Source: Pseudonocardia oceani
GTDB lineage: Bacteria; Actinomycetota; Actinomycetes; Mycobacteriales; Pseudonocardiaceae
Direction: 5' to 3'
NCBI RefSeq assembly: GCF_019263585.2
Contig: NZ_JADQDF010000001.1
Span: 2,356,001-2,420,000 of the forward strand
Length of the DNA: 64,000 nucleotides
Shown here: positions 34,243 through 42,993 of the stretch, piece after piece
Position numbering within the stretch: position 1 is the first letter of the stretch
How the letters are laid out: every line of letters starts with the position of its first letter
Notes under the pieces: generated by a model
What the model saw: the letters and a program-made list of their open reading frames with translations, nothing else
Told to the model about the DNA's origin: nothing
The model's database searches: none
Program-made: the position numbers and the translations under genes

Positions 34243-37200
34243 GTGGGTCAGCCCCTGCGGCTCTGCCTGCTCGGCTCCTTCACCGTCGAGGGTGAGCTCT
34301 CCGGACACGTGCCCGTCGGGAAGGCCCGTCGGGTGCTCGCCGTGCTCGCCGCACGGAGGGGTGAGTTCGTCCCGATCGAGCACCTGGTCGACGCGCTCTG
34401 GGAGGACCACCCGCCCGACCGCGCCGACCGCAACGTCGCCGCGCTGATCAGCCGCCTGCGCCGAGCGCTGGGCCGGCCGCTCATCGAGGGGTCCGCCGCC
34501 GGGTACCGGATGGCCGCCGACCTCGTCGCGGTCGATCTGCTGGAGGCCGCCGACCTCGTCGCCACCGCCGAGCTGGAGCTCGGCCAGGGCCGCTTCGCGC
34601 TCGCCTCGACGAGCGGCGAGCAGGCCGCCAAGCTGCTCGACGCCGACGTCGCGCTGGCCGGGGAGCACGAGGACCGGTGGGTGCGCGACCTGCGCCGCTC
34701 GGTCCGCGCCCTGCTGCACCGCGCCCGCACCGCGTGGGCGGCCGCCGCGCTCGAGCTCGGCGCGCTCGACACGGCCGTGCAGGTCGCGACGGCCGTCCTG
34801 CGCCTCGACCCGTTCGACGAGGGCGCCTGCCGCACGGTCATGCTCGCCCACCAGCGCGCGGGCCGTCCGGGCAACGCGCTGCTCGCCTACCGGTCGCTGC
34901 GGGAGTCCCTCGCCGAGCACCTCGGCATCGACCCCTCCCCCGCGACGCAGGCGCTGCACCTCGCCGTGCTGCGCGCGGAGAGCGACCCGCCCGCCCCGGC
35001 CGCCCCCGCCCCCGCGGCCGACCCGGGTCTCGTCGGGCGCGACGCCGAGCTCGGCCGGCTCCGCGACCTGTGGGCGGACGCCGCGGCGGGCAGGCCCGGC
35101 GCGGCCGTCCTCACCGGGGAGGCGGGGATCGGCAAGACCGCGCTGGCCTCGGCGCTCGCGGCGGAGGTCCGGCGCGCCGGAGCGCTCGTCGTCGAGGCCA
35201 CCTGCTTCGAGGCCGAGCGGTCGCTGTACCTGCAGCCGCTCGTCGACCTCGTGCGGGCGATCGTCCACCGCACCACCCCGGCCGAGGTGCGCGAGCTGGC
35301 CGGCGCACGTCTGGGCACGCTGGTGGAGCTCGTCCCCGAGCTGACCGACCTGGTCGGGCCGGTGCCCTACGAGCGGGCGGCGCCCGAGGTCGAGCACCGC
35401 CGCAGCGTCGACGCCGTGGGCGGCTTCCTCACCCGGCTCGGCGCCCGGGTGCCCGTGCTGCTCGTCGTCGAGGACCTGCAGCACGCGGGGCAGTCCACCG
35501 TGGAGGCGCTGCACGTCCTCGCCGCCCACTGGCAGGGCGCACGCGTGCTGCTGCTGCTCACCGAGCGGACCGACGAGTCGCCCGACGTCACCGCACCGCT
35601 GCGCGACCTGGCGACCTGGATCCCGCTCGGGCCGCTCACGCGGGCCGACGTCGCCGTGCTCGTCGCGCGCAGCGGCCGCGGCCACGACCCCGGCCGGGTG
35701 TGGTCCTGGACGGGCGGGTCGCCGCTGTTCCTCTCCGAGCTGCTGCGCCTGCCCGTCGGGGACGGCGAGGACCCGCCCGCCGTGCCCCCGACGCTGCACG
35801 ACGCCGTCGCCGCTCGACTCGACCACGCCGGCGACGCCGTCGCGCACCTGCTCGCCCAGTGCGCCACGCTCGGCACCACCGTCGTCCTCGACGACGTGGC
35901 CGCCCTGTCCGGCCTCGACGTCGAGGACTGCGCGGCGCGGGCCGACCGGGCGATGCGCGCGGGGCTGCTCACCGTGCAGGGCGACAGCTTCCGGTTCGCC
36001 AACGACATCGTCCGGCGCGTCGCCTACGAGTCGGTGCCCGAGCCCGTCCGCGTCAACCGCCACCGCCGCGCGGCCCGCCTGCTGGCCGACCGGCCCGAGG
36101 CTGCGGCGCAGCACCTGGCGGCGGCGGGCGACCCGCGGGGCGCGGCCGCGGCCTGGCTCGCGGCCGCCGACGCCGCCGACGTGTCCTTCGCCCACACCGA
36201 CGCCGAGCGCCTGCTCGGCTGCGCCGTCGACGCCGCCCTCGCCGGCGGCGACACCGCACAGCTGGTGGCGGTCCACCTGCGGCGCGGGCACGTCCGGCGC
36301 GACCTGGGCCGCCCCGCCGACGCCCGCGAGGACCACGAGCGGGCGCTGGCGCTCGCCCGCGAGCTGGGCGACCTCGAGCTGGAGGCCCGGGCGCTGGAGC
36401 AGCTGGGCTGGACCGCCCTCTACGCCCGTGACGCCGCCGTCGCGGTCGACTTCGCCGAGCAGGCCACCCACCTCGCCGAGTCGGCCGCCGCCGCCCCGCG
36501 GGCCCTGCCGTCGGCCACCCTGCTGCTGGGGCGGGTCCGGCACTGGGACGGCGACTACGCCGGTGCCGCCGCGGCCTACGACGACGTCCTCTCGGCGTCG
36601 GGCGAGGACGCCACCACCGCGATCGCGCTCGCCTACCGCGGCGCCCTGCTCCAGCACCAGGACCGCTTCGACGAGGCCCGCACCGTCCTGGCCAGGGCGG
36701 CGGTGCTGTGCCGGCGCACCGGGGAGTTCCGGCCGCTGCTGCAGACCCTGTTCTTCACCGCGCTCGCCCGCGGCGACTCCGGCGACTTCGGCGGGGCGCT
36801 GCGCTCCCTGGACAACGCCCGCCGCCTCATCGACGCCGAGAACCTCGGCTTCTACCGCGCGGGCATCGAGACGACGACCTCGTGGATGTGGCAGGAGCTG
36901 GGCCAGGTCGAGCGCGCCCGCGAGCACGCCGTGCGCGCCGTGGAGCTCGCCCACCGCGGCGGCGGCGCGCTGGAGCTGGAGCAGGAGCTGCACGCGCTGC
37001 TCGCGGTGGCCGACTGCGACCTCATGCTGGGTCGCCCCGACGACGCCGCGGCCGCCGTCGAGCAGGCCGGACCGATGCTGGAGCGCTCGCTGCCGTTCCG
37101 CTCGCGGGCCACCATGCGCCTGGTCGAGATGCGGGCCCGGTGGGACCGCTCGGAGGCCGAGCGGCTGCTCGACGTCGCCCGCCGCTACTCCTCGCCCAAG

Positions 37201-37413
37201 TACGTCGCGCTCGCCCTGCACCACATGGGGCGGCCCGCCGAGGCCGCCGAGATCGCCACCGGCACCGGCTCCGACCTGCTGGCGGCGCAGCTCGGCGCGC
37301 CCGCGGAGCGCGCGGCGGCGCTCACCCGGATCGCGGCGGCGCTGCCCGCGGCGGCGCGCGAGTCGTTCACCGCCGGGGGCAGGTTGGTGCTCCCGGCGCC
37401 GCGCACCCGCTGA
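34243..37413 (+). CDS. SARP/BTAD regulator with AAA ATPase and TPR-like C-terminus
   Basis: A 1056-residue regulator. Residues 1-90 form an OmpR-type winged helix (GKARRVLAVLAARRGEFV, NVAALISRLRRALG), followed by a BTAD domain (to about 250). An ATPase follows, with P-loop GEAGIGKTALASALA and Walker B VPVLLVVEDLQHAG. The C-terminal 450 residues are helical TPR-like repeats. Such large SARP-type activators control clusters of accessory genes. It stands in the middle of the nitrogen block, diverges from arcC, and is a candidate regulator of it. The GTG at 34243 gives VGQPLRLCLLGSFTV. Confidence 0.88.
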   Translation: MGQPLRLCLLGSFTVEGELSGHVPVGKARRVLAVLAARRGEFVPIEHLVDALWEDHPPDRADRNVAALISRLRRALGRPLIEGSAAGYRMAADLVAVDLLEAADLVATAELELGQGRFALASTSGEQAAKLLDADVALAGEHEDRWVRDLRRSVRALLHRARTAWAAAALELGALDTAVQVATAVLRLDPFDEGACRTVMLAHQRAGRPGNALLAYRSLRESLAEHLGIDPSPATQALHLAVLRAESDPPAPAAPAPAADPGLVGRDAELGRLRDLWADAAAGRPGAAVLTGEAGIGKTALASALAAEVRRAGALVVEATCFEAERSLYLQPLVDLVRAIVHRTTPAEVRELAGARLGTLVELVPELTDLVGPVPYERAAPEVEHRRSVDAVGGFLTRLGARVPVLLVVEDLQHAGQSTVEALHVLAAHWQGARVLLLLTERTDESPDVTAPLRDLATWIPLGPLTRADVAVLVARSGRGHDPGRVWSWTGGSPLFLSELLRLPVGDGEDPPAVPPTLHDAVAARLDHAGDAVAHLLAQCATLGTTVVLDDVAALSGLDVEDCAARADRAMRAGLLTVQGDSFRFANDIVRRVAYESVPEPVRVNRHRRAARLLADRPEAAAQHLAAAGDPRGAAAAWLAAADAADVSFAHTDAERLLGCAVDAALAGGDTAQLVAVHLRRGHVRRDLGRPADAREDHERALALARELGDLELEARALEQLGWTALYARDAAVAVDFAEQATHLAESAAAAPRALPSATLLLGRVRHWDGDYAGAAAAYDDVLSASGEDATTAIALAYRGALLQHQDRFDEARTVLARAAVLCRRTGEFRPLLQTLFFTALARGDSGDFGGALRSLDNARRLIDAENLGFYRAGIETTTSWMWQELGQVERAREHAVRAVELAHRGGGALELEQELHALLAVADCDLMLGRPDDAAAAVEQAGPMLERSLPFRSRATMRLVEMRARWDRSEAERLLDVARRYSSPKYVALALHHMGRPAEAAEIATGTGSDLLAAQLGAPAERAAALTRIAAALPAAARESFTAGGRLVLPAPRTR

Positions 37414-37419
37414 GCGCGC

Positions 37420-37905
37420 TCAGCGCAGACCGATGGCCATCCGCACGTGGGGGATGCCGACGTAGAGCTCCGGCTCGGCCAGGCGCTCCCAGCCCAGCCG
37501 GCGGAAGAACACCTCGTTGGGCTGCTGCACGAGCGCGACCATCCGGTCGCCGCCGCGCGCGCCGGCCGTGGCCACGGCGAAGCGGACCAGCGCGATCCCG
37601 AGCCGCCCGGCGCGGCGCCCGGGCAGCACGGCGAGGCGGTCGCCCTTCCACTGCCCGGGCCCGACGGGGTAGAGCCGCACGCTGCCCGACGGGCGGCCGT
37701 CGGCCAGGCCCAGGACGTGCAGCGTCGACGGGTCGTCGTCGAGGGCGTCGCGGTCGGAGCCGGCGAAGACGCCCTGCTCCTCGACGAACACGGTCCGCCG
37801 CACGGTGTGGTGGGCGGCCAGCTCGTGGTCGTCGGCGACGAGCCGGCAGACCTCACGGGGGGCGTCGACCTCGGCGACCGGGTCGAGCGGCCGGGCGGTC
37901 GTCAC
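37420..37905 (-). CDS. GNAT N-acetyltransferase, MSMEG_0567 type
   Basis: A 161-residue GNAT with HTVRRTVFVEEQGVF, GSVRLYPVGPGQWKGDRLAVL (acetyl-CoA region) and VALVQQPNEVFFRRLGWERL. It matches the MSMEG_0567/sll0786 acetyltransferase of the Nit1C set. In this family it is thought to act in nitrogen starvation; the substrate is unknown. The GTG at 37905 overlaps the preceding stop in GTGA. It is the last gene of a five-gene operon and converges on the SARP gene with a 6-base gap. Confidence 0.85.
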   Translation of the reverse strand: MTTARPLDPVAEVDAPREVCRLVADDHELAAHHTVRRTVFVEEQGVFAGSDRDALDDDPSTLHVLGLADGRPSGSVRLYPVGPGQWKGDRLAVLPGRRAGRLGIALVRFAVATAGARGGDRMVALVQQPNEVFFRRLGWERLAEPELYVGIPHVRMAIGLR

Positions 37906-38537
37906 GCCCCGTCGCCGATCTCGGCGCGGTAGCGGTGGAACTCCGCGATCCACGGCTCGCGCCGGGTGAACGACGCGCCGCGGGGCGGGACCACCCCGGC
38001 CTCGATCACGTCGACGCGGTAGGGCTCCGGCGACCAGGCGTCGACCGTGGCGCGGATCTCGACGCCCGACGCGACGTGCAGGTGGGTGCAGCAGGCGACG
38101 CCGCCGGGGCCGCCGGTGACGTCCTCGATCGCCTCGGGGCCGGCGAGCACCGCCCACGCGGAACCGGTCGCCCTGGCCCCCTCGATGGCGGCGTGGTGCT
38201 CGCGGCGGACCTCCTCGGCGATGAGGTCTCGCTCACGCATCCCGCAGGCGACGCCCACGAGCAGACCGGCCGGGACGGCGCCGGGCCGCAGGCCGCACTC
38301 GGCGAGGAACGCGTCCGGCGCGGCCATGACCGCGACCAGCGCCGGCAGGTCGGCGTCGCGCCTGCCCAGCTCGGTCGCGAGCGCGCCGATCGTCTCCACC
38401 GCCCCGGCGTAGGACGGCGGGTCGTTCATCAGGGTGGGGAACAGGGACTCGCCCGCCGCCCTCCACCGGCTGCGCCACGCGGCCACGTCGGCGGAACCGG
38501 GAGCGGAGAGGGGGTCCATGGATGCGGACGATGTCAC
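37902..38537 (-). CDS. Hypothetical protein in the Nit1C-type operon
   Basis: A 211-residue protein I do not recognise. Segments include LAECGLRPGAVPAGLLVG, AIEDVTGGPGGVACCTHLHV (paired cysteines near residue 150) and ATVDAWSPEPYRVDVIEAG. Its position between the Sll0783-like and GNAT genes suggests a shared pathway. GTG at 38537 is the chosen start because GGAGG lies 7 bases before it; an ATG at 38519 is the alternative. Confidence 0.65.
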   Translation of the reverse strand: MTSSASMDPLSAPGSADVAAWRSRWRAAGESLFPTLMNDPPSYAGAVETIGALATELGRRDADLPALVAVMAAPDAFLAECGLRPGAVPAGLLVGVACGMRERDLIAEEVRREHHAAIEGARATGSAWAVLAGPEAIEDVTGGPGGVACCTHLHVASGVEIRATVDAWSPEPYRVDVIEAGVVPPRGASFTRREPWIAEFHRYRAEIGDGA

Positions 38538-38607
38538 GGTGGTACCTCCGGACGCCGGGCCGGGACCGGGAGGGGACGGTCCTGGCCCGGCGGTCACCGA
38601 GCGGGTG

Positions 38608-39093
38608 TCAGAGGGTCCAGGTCTGCATGACCAGCGCGCCCTCGCGGCGGGCCGTGAGGTTGCAGTCGAGCACGTCGAGCGGGTGCATCGGGATGACGCC
38701 CTCGATCAGGTCGGTCTCGCGCATGCCGTAGAGCGCGGCCATCGCGAAGCGGCAGGCGTAGACCTTGCCGCCCTCCTTGATGAACGTGCCGAGCTGGTTG
38801 TTGAAGTTCATGTGGCCGGGGAACGCCTCGGCACCGACGGTCGGGAAGCCGCGGGTCGCCGACGCCATCAGCACGCCGGGGCCGTAGAGCACGATGCTGG
38901 TGTCGAAGCCCTTCCGGTTGATCCGGGTGGCGGTCAGCATGTTCACGAAGCCGACCGAGCCCTCGAAGGGCACGGTGTGCATGAAGATGTAGGCCTTCTC
39001 GCCCTCGTTGGCCTGGACGTCGTCGAACAGCTTCTCGTCGTAGTCGACGATGACGTCGCCGGTGTTCGGGCGCTCGCCGATGATCTGAGCCAC
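38608..39093 (-). CDS. Sll0783/MSMEG_0572-type nitrogen starvation protein
   Basis: A 161-residue protein with [39 protein letters not shown] and [17 protein letters not shown]. It closely fits the MSMEG_0572/Sll0783 family of the Nit1C cluster, which has a DsrE-like look. In cyanobacteria the family is induced on nitrogen starvation; its biochemical role is unknown. The GTG at 39093 has an AAGGAG site. This is good evidence that the block is a Nit1C variant. Confidence 0.88.
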   Translation of the reverse strand: MAQIIGERPNTGDVIVDYDEKLFDDVQANEGEKAYIFMHTVPFEGSVGFVNMLTATRINRKGFDTSIVLYGPGVLMASATRGFPTVGAEAFPGHMNFNNQLGTFIKEGGKVYACRFAMAALYGMRETDLIEGVIPMHPLDVLDCNLTARREGALVMQTWTL

Positions 39094-39136
39094 GGTGGTT
39101 CTCCTTCTGTGCGGGTGGGTGGTGGAGCTGTCGCGG

Positions 39137-39397
39137 TCAGACCGCTGGTCCTCGTGACCGGGGCGGGGGCGCCCAGGTCTGCCGGTGGCTCCCGGGCATC
39201 GCGCGCATGATCCGGCTGCGGAGCGACCACGGGAGCAGTGCGTAGACGGGAGCGAAGATCCGCAGCCAGAAGATCTCCCGGAGCCCCTTCGGCGCCCGCG
39301 GCGGCGGCGAGCCCAGGGTGCGGGCGAGCTTCGCGTGGGCGGCGACGAGGAGGTAGTGCTCGGAGTTGCTGCGCAGCCAGCCGAAGAAGGACGCCAC
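39137..39397 (-). CDS. Small hypothetical protein with one hydrophobic segment
   Basis: An 86-residue basic protein ([37 protein letters not shown]). The middle stretch may be a membrane anchor. GTG at 39397 lies 2 bases after the oxidoreductase stop, so they are coupled. No known family is recognised. Confidence 0.55.
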   Translation of the reverse strand: MASFFGWLRSNSEHYLLVAAHAKLARTLGSPPPRAPKGLREIFWLRIFAPVYALLPWSLRSRIMRAMPGSHRQTWAPPPRSRGPAV

Positions 39398-39399
39398 CG

Positions 39400-40755
39400 C
39401 TACTTCCCCTTCGCGGCGGCGACGCCGTTGGTCGCGGCCACCACGATCGGCTCGTTGAGCGCGCCGATGGCGGGCGAGTAGACGTTCTCCATGGTCGACA
39501 GGTCGTGCAGCGTCATGCCGAACCGGATCGCCTGGGCGAGGAAGTCGGCGCGCTCCTTGATGCCCTCGCCGCCGCCGATCATCTGCGCGCCGATCAGCCG
39601 CAGCGTGCCCGGCTCGGCGAGCAGCTTGACCTTCACCGGCTGCACGCCCGGGTAGTAGCGGGCGCGCGAGATGCCCTGCGCCTCGCCCTTGACGTAGGGG
39701 ATGCCGAGCGCGGTGGCCGTGGCCTCGCCGAACGAGGCGCCGCCGATGACCCACTTGCCGGCCGGCGTGCCCCACGGGACGTAGACGGCCCGGTAGGAGC
39801 GGTCGCCGCCGCCCGCGTTGGTGCCCGCCGTCTTGCCCTGCGCGTAGGCGTGCGACCCGGTGAGCCCCTGCAGCGGGGTGCGGGTCAGCCCGTGCGGGAT
39901 CTCGACGACGTCGCCCGCCGCCCACACGTCCGGGGCGGAGGTCTTCATCCTCTCGTCGACGATGATCGCGCCGGTGGAGCCGAGCTTGAGCCCCGCGGCC
40001 TCGGCCAGCGCGGTCTCGGGCGTCTTGTGCGTGGAGATGACGACCAGGTCGGCCGTGATCTCGCCGCCCGAGGTCTTCACCGCGCGGACCTTGCCCTCGG
40101 CGTCGCCGAGGAACTCCTCGAGCGTGGTGTTGAAGTGCAGGTGCACGCCGAGCTCGCGCCAGGACTCCTCGACGGGGGCCATGATGTCGGGGTCGGCCAT
40201 CATCGACAGGGCGTAGGGGTTGGGGTCGATCAGGTGGGTCTCGACGCCGCGGTGGGCGAGTGCCGTGACCATCTCCAGCCCGAGCGGGCCGGCCTCCACG
40301 ACCACGGCCGCCTTGGTCTCGGAGATGACCTTGTCCCACTCCATGGCCTTGCGGATGTTCTTGACGTAGTAGAGGCCCTGCAGGTCACCGCCGGGGACAC
40401 CGGGGTCGGCGTAGTTCCAGCCGGTGGCGATGACCAGGCTGTCGTAGCGGACCGCACCCTCGCCCGCGACCGTGACGGTGTGGGCCGCCGTGTCGATGGC
40501 GGTCACCGCCGTCTCGTAGTGCACGTCGATGCCGGCGTCGACGTAGGCCTGCTTGCCCGCGAGGAACAGCCGCTCGAAGTCGGGGATCTCGCCGCCGTGG
40601 ACGTAGGGGATCCCGCAGGGGCTGTAGGCGACGTCCTCGAACTCGGTGTAGACGACGACGTCGGCGCCGGGATCGGCGGCCTTGACCCCCCCGGCGGCAC
40701 CCAGTCCCGCGGCGCCTCCCCCGATCACGACAGTGCGCCGCGGTGCTGCTGACAC
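39400..40755 (-). CDS. FAD/NAD(P)H disulfide-reductase-like oxidoreductase
   Basis: A 451-residue pyridine-nucleotide disulfide oxidoreductase of the CoA-disulfide-reductase/NADH-oxidase branch: FAD motif TVVIGGGAAGLGAAGG, a single active cysteine in YSPCGIPY near residue 47, AAVVVEAGPLGLEMVTALA and VWAAGDVVEI. The lone Cys fits enzymes that reduce small-molecule disulfides. As coenzyme M genes lie next door, reduction of a CoM or mixed disulfide is an attractive inference. GTG at 40755 heads a five-gene operon. It is not the FMO-type MSMEG_0569 protein of standard Nit1C clusters. Confidence 0.82.
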   Translation of the reverse strand: MSAAPRRTVVIGGGAAGLGAAGGVKAADPGADVVVYTEFEDVAYSPCGIPYVHGGEIPDFERLFLAGKQAYVDAGIDVHYETAVTAIDTAAHTVTVAGEGAVRYDSLVIATGWNYADPGVPGGDLQGLYYVKNIRKAMEWDKVISETKAAVVVEAGPLGLEMVTALAHRGVETHLIDPNPYALSMMADPDIMAPVEESWRELGVHLHFNTTLEEFLGDAEGKVRAVKTSGGEITADLVVISTHKTPETALAEAAGLKLGSTGAIIVDERMKTSAPDVWAAGDVVEIPHGLTRTPLQGLTGSHAYAQGKTAGTNAGGGDRSYRAVYVPWGTPAGKWVIGGASFGEATATALGIPYVKGEAQGISRARYYPGVQPVKVKLLAEPGTLRLIGAQMIGGGEGIKERADFLAQAIRFGMTLHDLSTMENVYSPAIGALNEPIVVAATNGVAAAKGK

Positions 40756-40828
40756 GTGGAGACCCTTTCGCTGGAGCGTCCTACTCTGGGCAGGATCACA
40801 TCCGGAGTTTTCCTATCAGGAACGGATT

Positions 40829-40842
40829 TCCACGATACTATA
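40829..40842. promoter_or_regulatory. Candidate operator between oxidoreductase and XRE-cupin genes
   Basis: TCCACGATACTATA is a weaker match to the shared 14-bp motif. It lies in the divergent promoter region, with TGGAAATCC beside it on the minus strand as at the arcC site, and TACTAT on the plus strand. A separate inverted repeat TTCCTATCAGGAA is at 40810-40822, and CTGGT/ACCAG arms flank 40844-40863. Confidence 0.45.
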
Positions 40843-40873
40843 ACTGGTGGCCCTGTCAACCAGTGGAGGACCG

Positions 40874-41452
40874 ATGCCCAGCAACCCGCTGCCCGCCCTG
40901 CCGGACGCTCCGTCGGGGTGGGAGGACGTCGTGGGGTCGATCGGGCCCAAGGTGCGCGTGCTGCGCCTGGAGCGCGGCATGACGCTGCAGCAGCTGGCCC
41001 GCGCCGCGGAGGTCTCCACGGCGTCGGTGCACAAGGTCGAGCGCGGGGACATGGTCCCCACGATCACGACGCTGCTCAAGATCGCCGGGGCCCTGGGCGC
41101 GCCGATCCGGCACTTCGTCGAGGACGACGACACCGCCCCGACCGCCGTGCTCACGCGGTTCGCCGACGGGATCGCCGTCGGCCCCGTCACGATCACCGGG
41201 TCGCCCGACCGCTTCCGCGCGCGCGGCACCGTGGCCCGGCTGGAGCCCGGCGAGCAGCGGCCCGGCCTGCGCCGCGCGGGCGAGACGCTGCTGATCGTGC
41301 TGGAGGGCCGGCTCGACGTGGAGGTGGCCGCCGACCGCTACGAGGTCGCCGCGGGCGAGGCCCTGCACTTCCCCTCCGGCCTGGAGCACCGCTGCGGCAA
41401 CTCCTCCGGTGCGCCGGTCGAGGTCGTCGCCGTCGACGTGCCGGAGAGCTGA
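40874..41452 (+). CDS. XRE-family regulator with cupin domain
   Basis: A 192-residue protein. An XRE helix-turn-helix lies at about 24-80 (RVLRLERGMTLQQLARAAEV, STASVHKVERGDMVPTITTL) and a C-terminal cupin at about 115-190 (LEPGEQRP, LIVLEGRLDVEVA, ALHFPSGLEHRCGN). Such regulators bind a small effector in the cupin and control nearby metabolic genes. ATG at 40874 has GGAGG upstream; a GTG at 40847 is in frame and right behind a TACTAT box. It lies between the Nit1C-type and coenzyme M operons and is a leading candidate for the shared operator. Confidence 0.87.
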   Translation: MPSNPLPALPDAPSGWEDVVGSIGPKVRVLRLERGMTLQQLARAAEVSTASVHKVERGDMVPTITTLLKIAGALGAPIRHFVEDDDTAPTAVLTRFADGIAVGPVTITGSPDRFRARGTVARLEPGEQRPGLRRAGETLLIVLEGRLDVEVAADRYEVAAGEALHFPSGLEHRCGNSSGAPVEVVAVDVPES

Positions 41453-41472
41453 CGCCACCTCTGCACTCCCGC

Positions 41473-42993
41473 TCAGCCGGCCGCACCCGCACCGGCCCGG
41501 GCGCGCGCCACCAGCTCCTCCTCGGCGGCCGCGAACCCGGCGGTCCGCTCCACCGCCGCGGCGCCGATCCCCTCGAGGGTCCCGCGCAGGTCGGCGACCA
41601 TGGACGCCACCGCGTCGGGCGCCGCCCCGCCCTCCGCGCGCCGCGACGCCACGATGGAGCGCGGGTCGAGCACGTCGGACAGGTCGGCGTCGGCGAGGCC
41701 CCAGTCGCGTCCGGTGTGGGCCAGTGCGGCGTCGTCGAGCATCCGGCCGGTGATCGCCGACCCCGGGACGCCCGCCTGCGCCGCCGCGCGCACCGTGTTG
41801 CCGACCACGACGTACGCGGTCCGGTAGTCGACGCCGACCAGCCCGACGAGGTGCTCGGCGAGGTCGGTGGCCTGGGTGTAGCCGCGGTCGAGCTCCTCGC
41901 GCATCCGGTCGGGGTTGACCCGCAGCGTGCGCACGACCCCGCCCATCAGCCGGGTGATCCGCAGGCCCAGTTCGAGCGCCCGCGGCACCTCCCCGTAGGC
42001 GAAGATCAGGTTGTCGCTGCGCGCGGACGGGCTCTTGGTCACCGCGAGGAAGCCGGTGAGCCGGCCGATCATCACCCCGGACGCGCCGCGCACGATTGCC
42101 AGCGCGTAGGGGTTGCGCTTCTGCGGCATGAGGATGCTGGAGCGGCTGTAGGCGTCGGCCAGGTCGACGAAGTCGAACTCGCTGGAGGAGAAGATCTCCA
42201 GGTCCTCGGCGAGCTTGGAGAAGTTCGACAGCAGGCTCGCCGTGGTGGCGAGGATGTGGACCAGCCCGTCGACCTGCCACATGGCGTCGCGGGTGTGCGG
42301 GATGACCGACCGGAAGCCCAGCGCGGCCGCGATCGGCGCGCGGTCCTCGAGCAGCCGGGTGCCGTTGACGCAGCCCGCGCCACCCGGGCTGGTGTCGATG
42401 CCGTCGAGCTCGTCGAGCAGCCTGCGGGCGTCGCGGACGGTGGGGTAGACGAACGAGAGCAGGTAGTGCCCGAACGTCGAGGGCTGCGCCTGCTGCAGGT
42501 AGGTCTGGTCGGGCAGCAGGGTCGCGGCGTGCTCCTCGGCGCGGTCGACGAGGTCGAGCGACGCGCGGACGGCCTCCTCGACGAGCTCGGCGAGCGCGGC
42601 GCGCAGGTGCAGCCGCAGCGCGACGCGGGCCGCCTCCCGCCGCGGGCGCCCGGCGTGCAGCCAGCCGGCGACGTCGCCGATGCGGGAGACGAAGTACCGC
42701 TCGCGGGAGTTGTAGGGCTCGCCGAAGGAGGGGTCGTAGGGGAAGTCCTCGGGCGCGATGTCGCAGACGTCGAGCAGCAGCGCCAGCAGCGTGCGCTCGG
42801 CGTCGGGCGGCACGATCCCGCGCCGCGCCAGGTCCAGGACGTGCGCGAGGTCGGCGAGGTTGAGGCCGTGGTGCAGGAACGCGGCGTCGGCGTTCTCGAT
42901 CTCGAAGCCGGACTCGATCAGCTCCGGCGCCGGACCGGAGCGGGGGAAGCCCTCCGGCCGGGACCGGCGGGCCCGGGCCTGCGGGGTCGTCAT
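41473..42993 (-). CDS. Argininosuccinate-lyase-like enzyme (XcbD1-like)
   Basis: A 506-residue member of the aspartase/fumarase superfamily. YSRSSILMPQKRNPYALAIV is the superfamily signature; QAQPSTFGHYLLSF, GGAGCVNGTRLLEDR and NFSKLAEDLEIFSSSEFDF match argininosuccinate lyases. No arginine genes are near. In the operon with ComA, a second lyase and a PLP enzyme it corresponds to XcbD1 of the Xanthobacter coenzyme M cluster, as I recall. It could add ammonia to sulfoacrylate to give cysteate; that is a hypothesis. ATG at 42993 overlaps the PLP gene in ATGA. Confidence 0.8.
   Translation of the reverse strand: MTTPQARARRSRPEGFPRSGPAPELIESGFEIENADAAFLHHGLNLADLAHVLDLARRGIVPPDAERTLLALLLDVCDIAPEDFPYDPSFGEPYNSRERYFVSRIGDVAGWLHAGRPRREAARVALRLHLRAALAELVEEAVRASLDLVDRAEEHAATLLPDQTYLQQAQPSTFGHYLLSFVYPTVRDARRLLDELDGIDTSPGGAGCVNGTRLLEDRAPIAAALGFRSVIPHTRDAMWQVDGLVHILATTASLLSNFSKLAEDLEIFSSSEFDFVDLADAYSRSSILMPQKRNPYALAIVRGASGVMIGRLTGFLAVTKSPSARSDNLIFAYGEVPRALELGLRITRLMGGVVRTLRVNPDRMREELDRGYTQATDLAEHLVGLVGVDYRTAYVVVGNTVRAAAQAGVPGSAITGRMLDDAALAHTGRDWGLADADLSDVLDPRSIVASRRAEGGAAPDAVASMVADLRGTLEGIGAAAVERTAGFAAAEEELVARARAGAGAAG

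Noticed and set aside
34177-37224. A 1015-codon open frame antisense to the SARP-type regulator
   Set aside because: Sequence is Gly/Arg/Val-rich low complexity without domains; the plus strand encodes a clear multidomain protein.
41473-42993. Arginine biosynthesis argH
   Set aside because: No arg genes nearby and the gene is in the comA operon; a lyase of the coenzyme M pathway is more likely.
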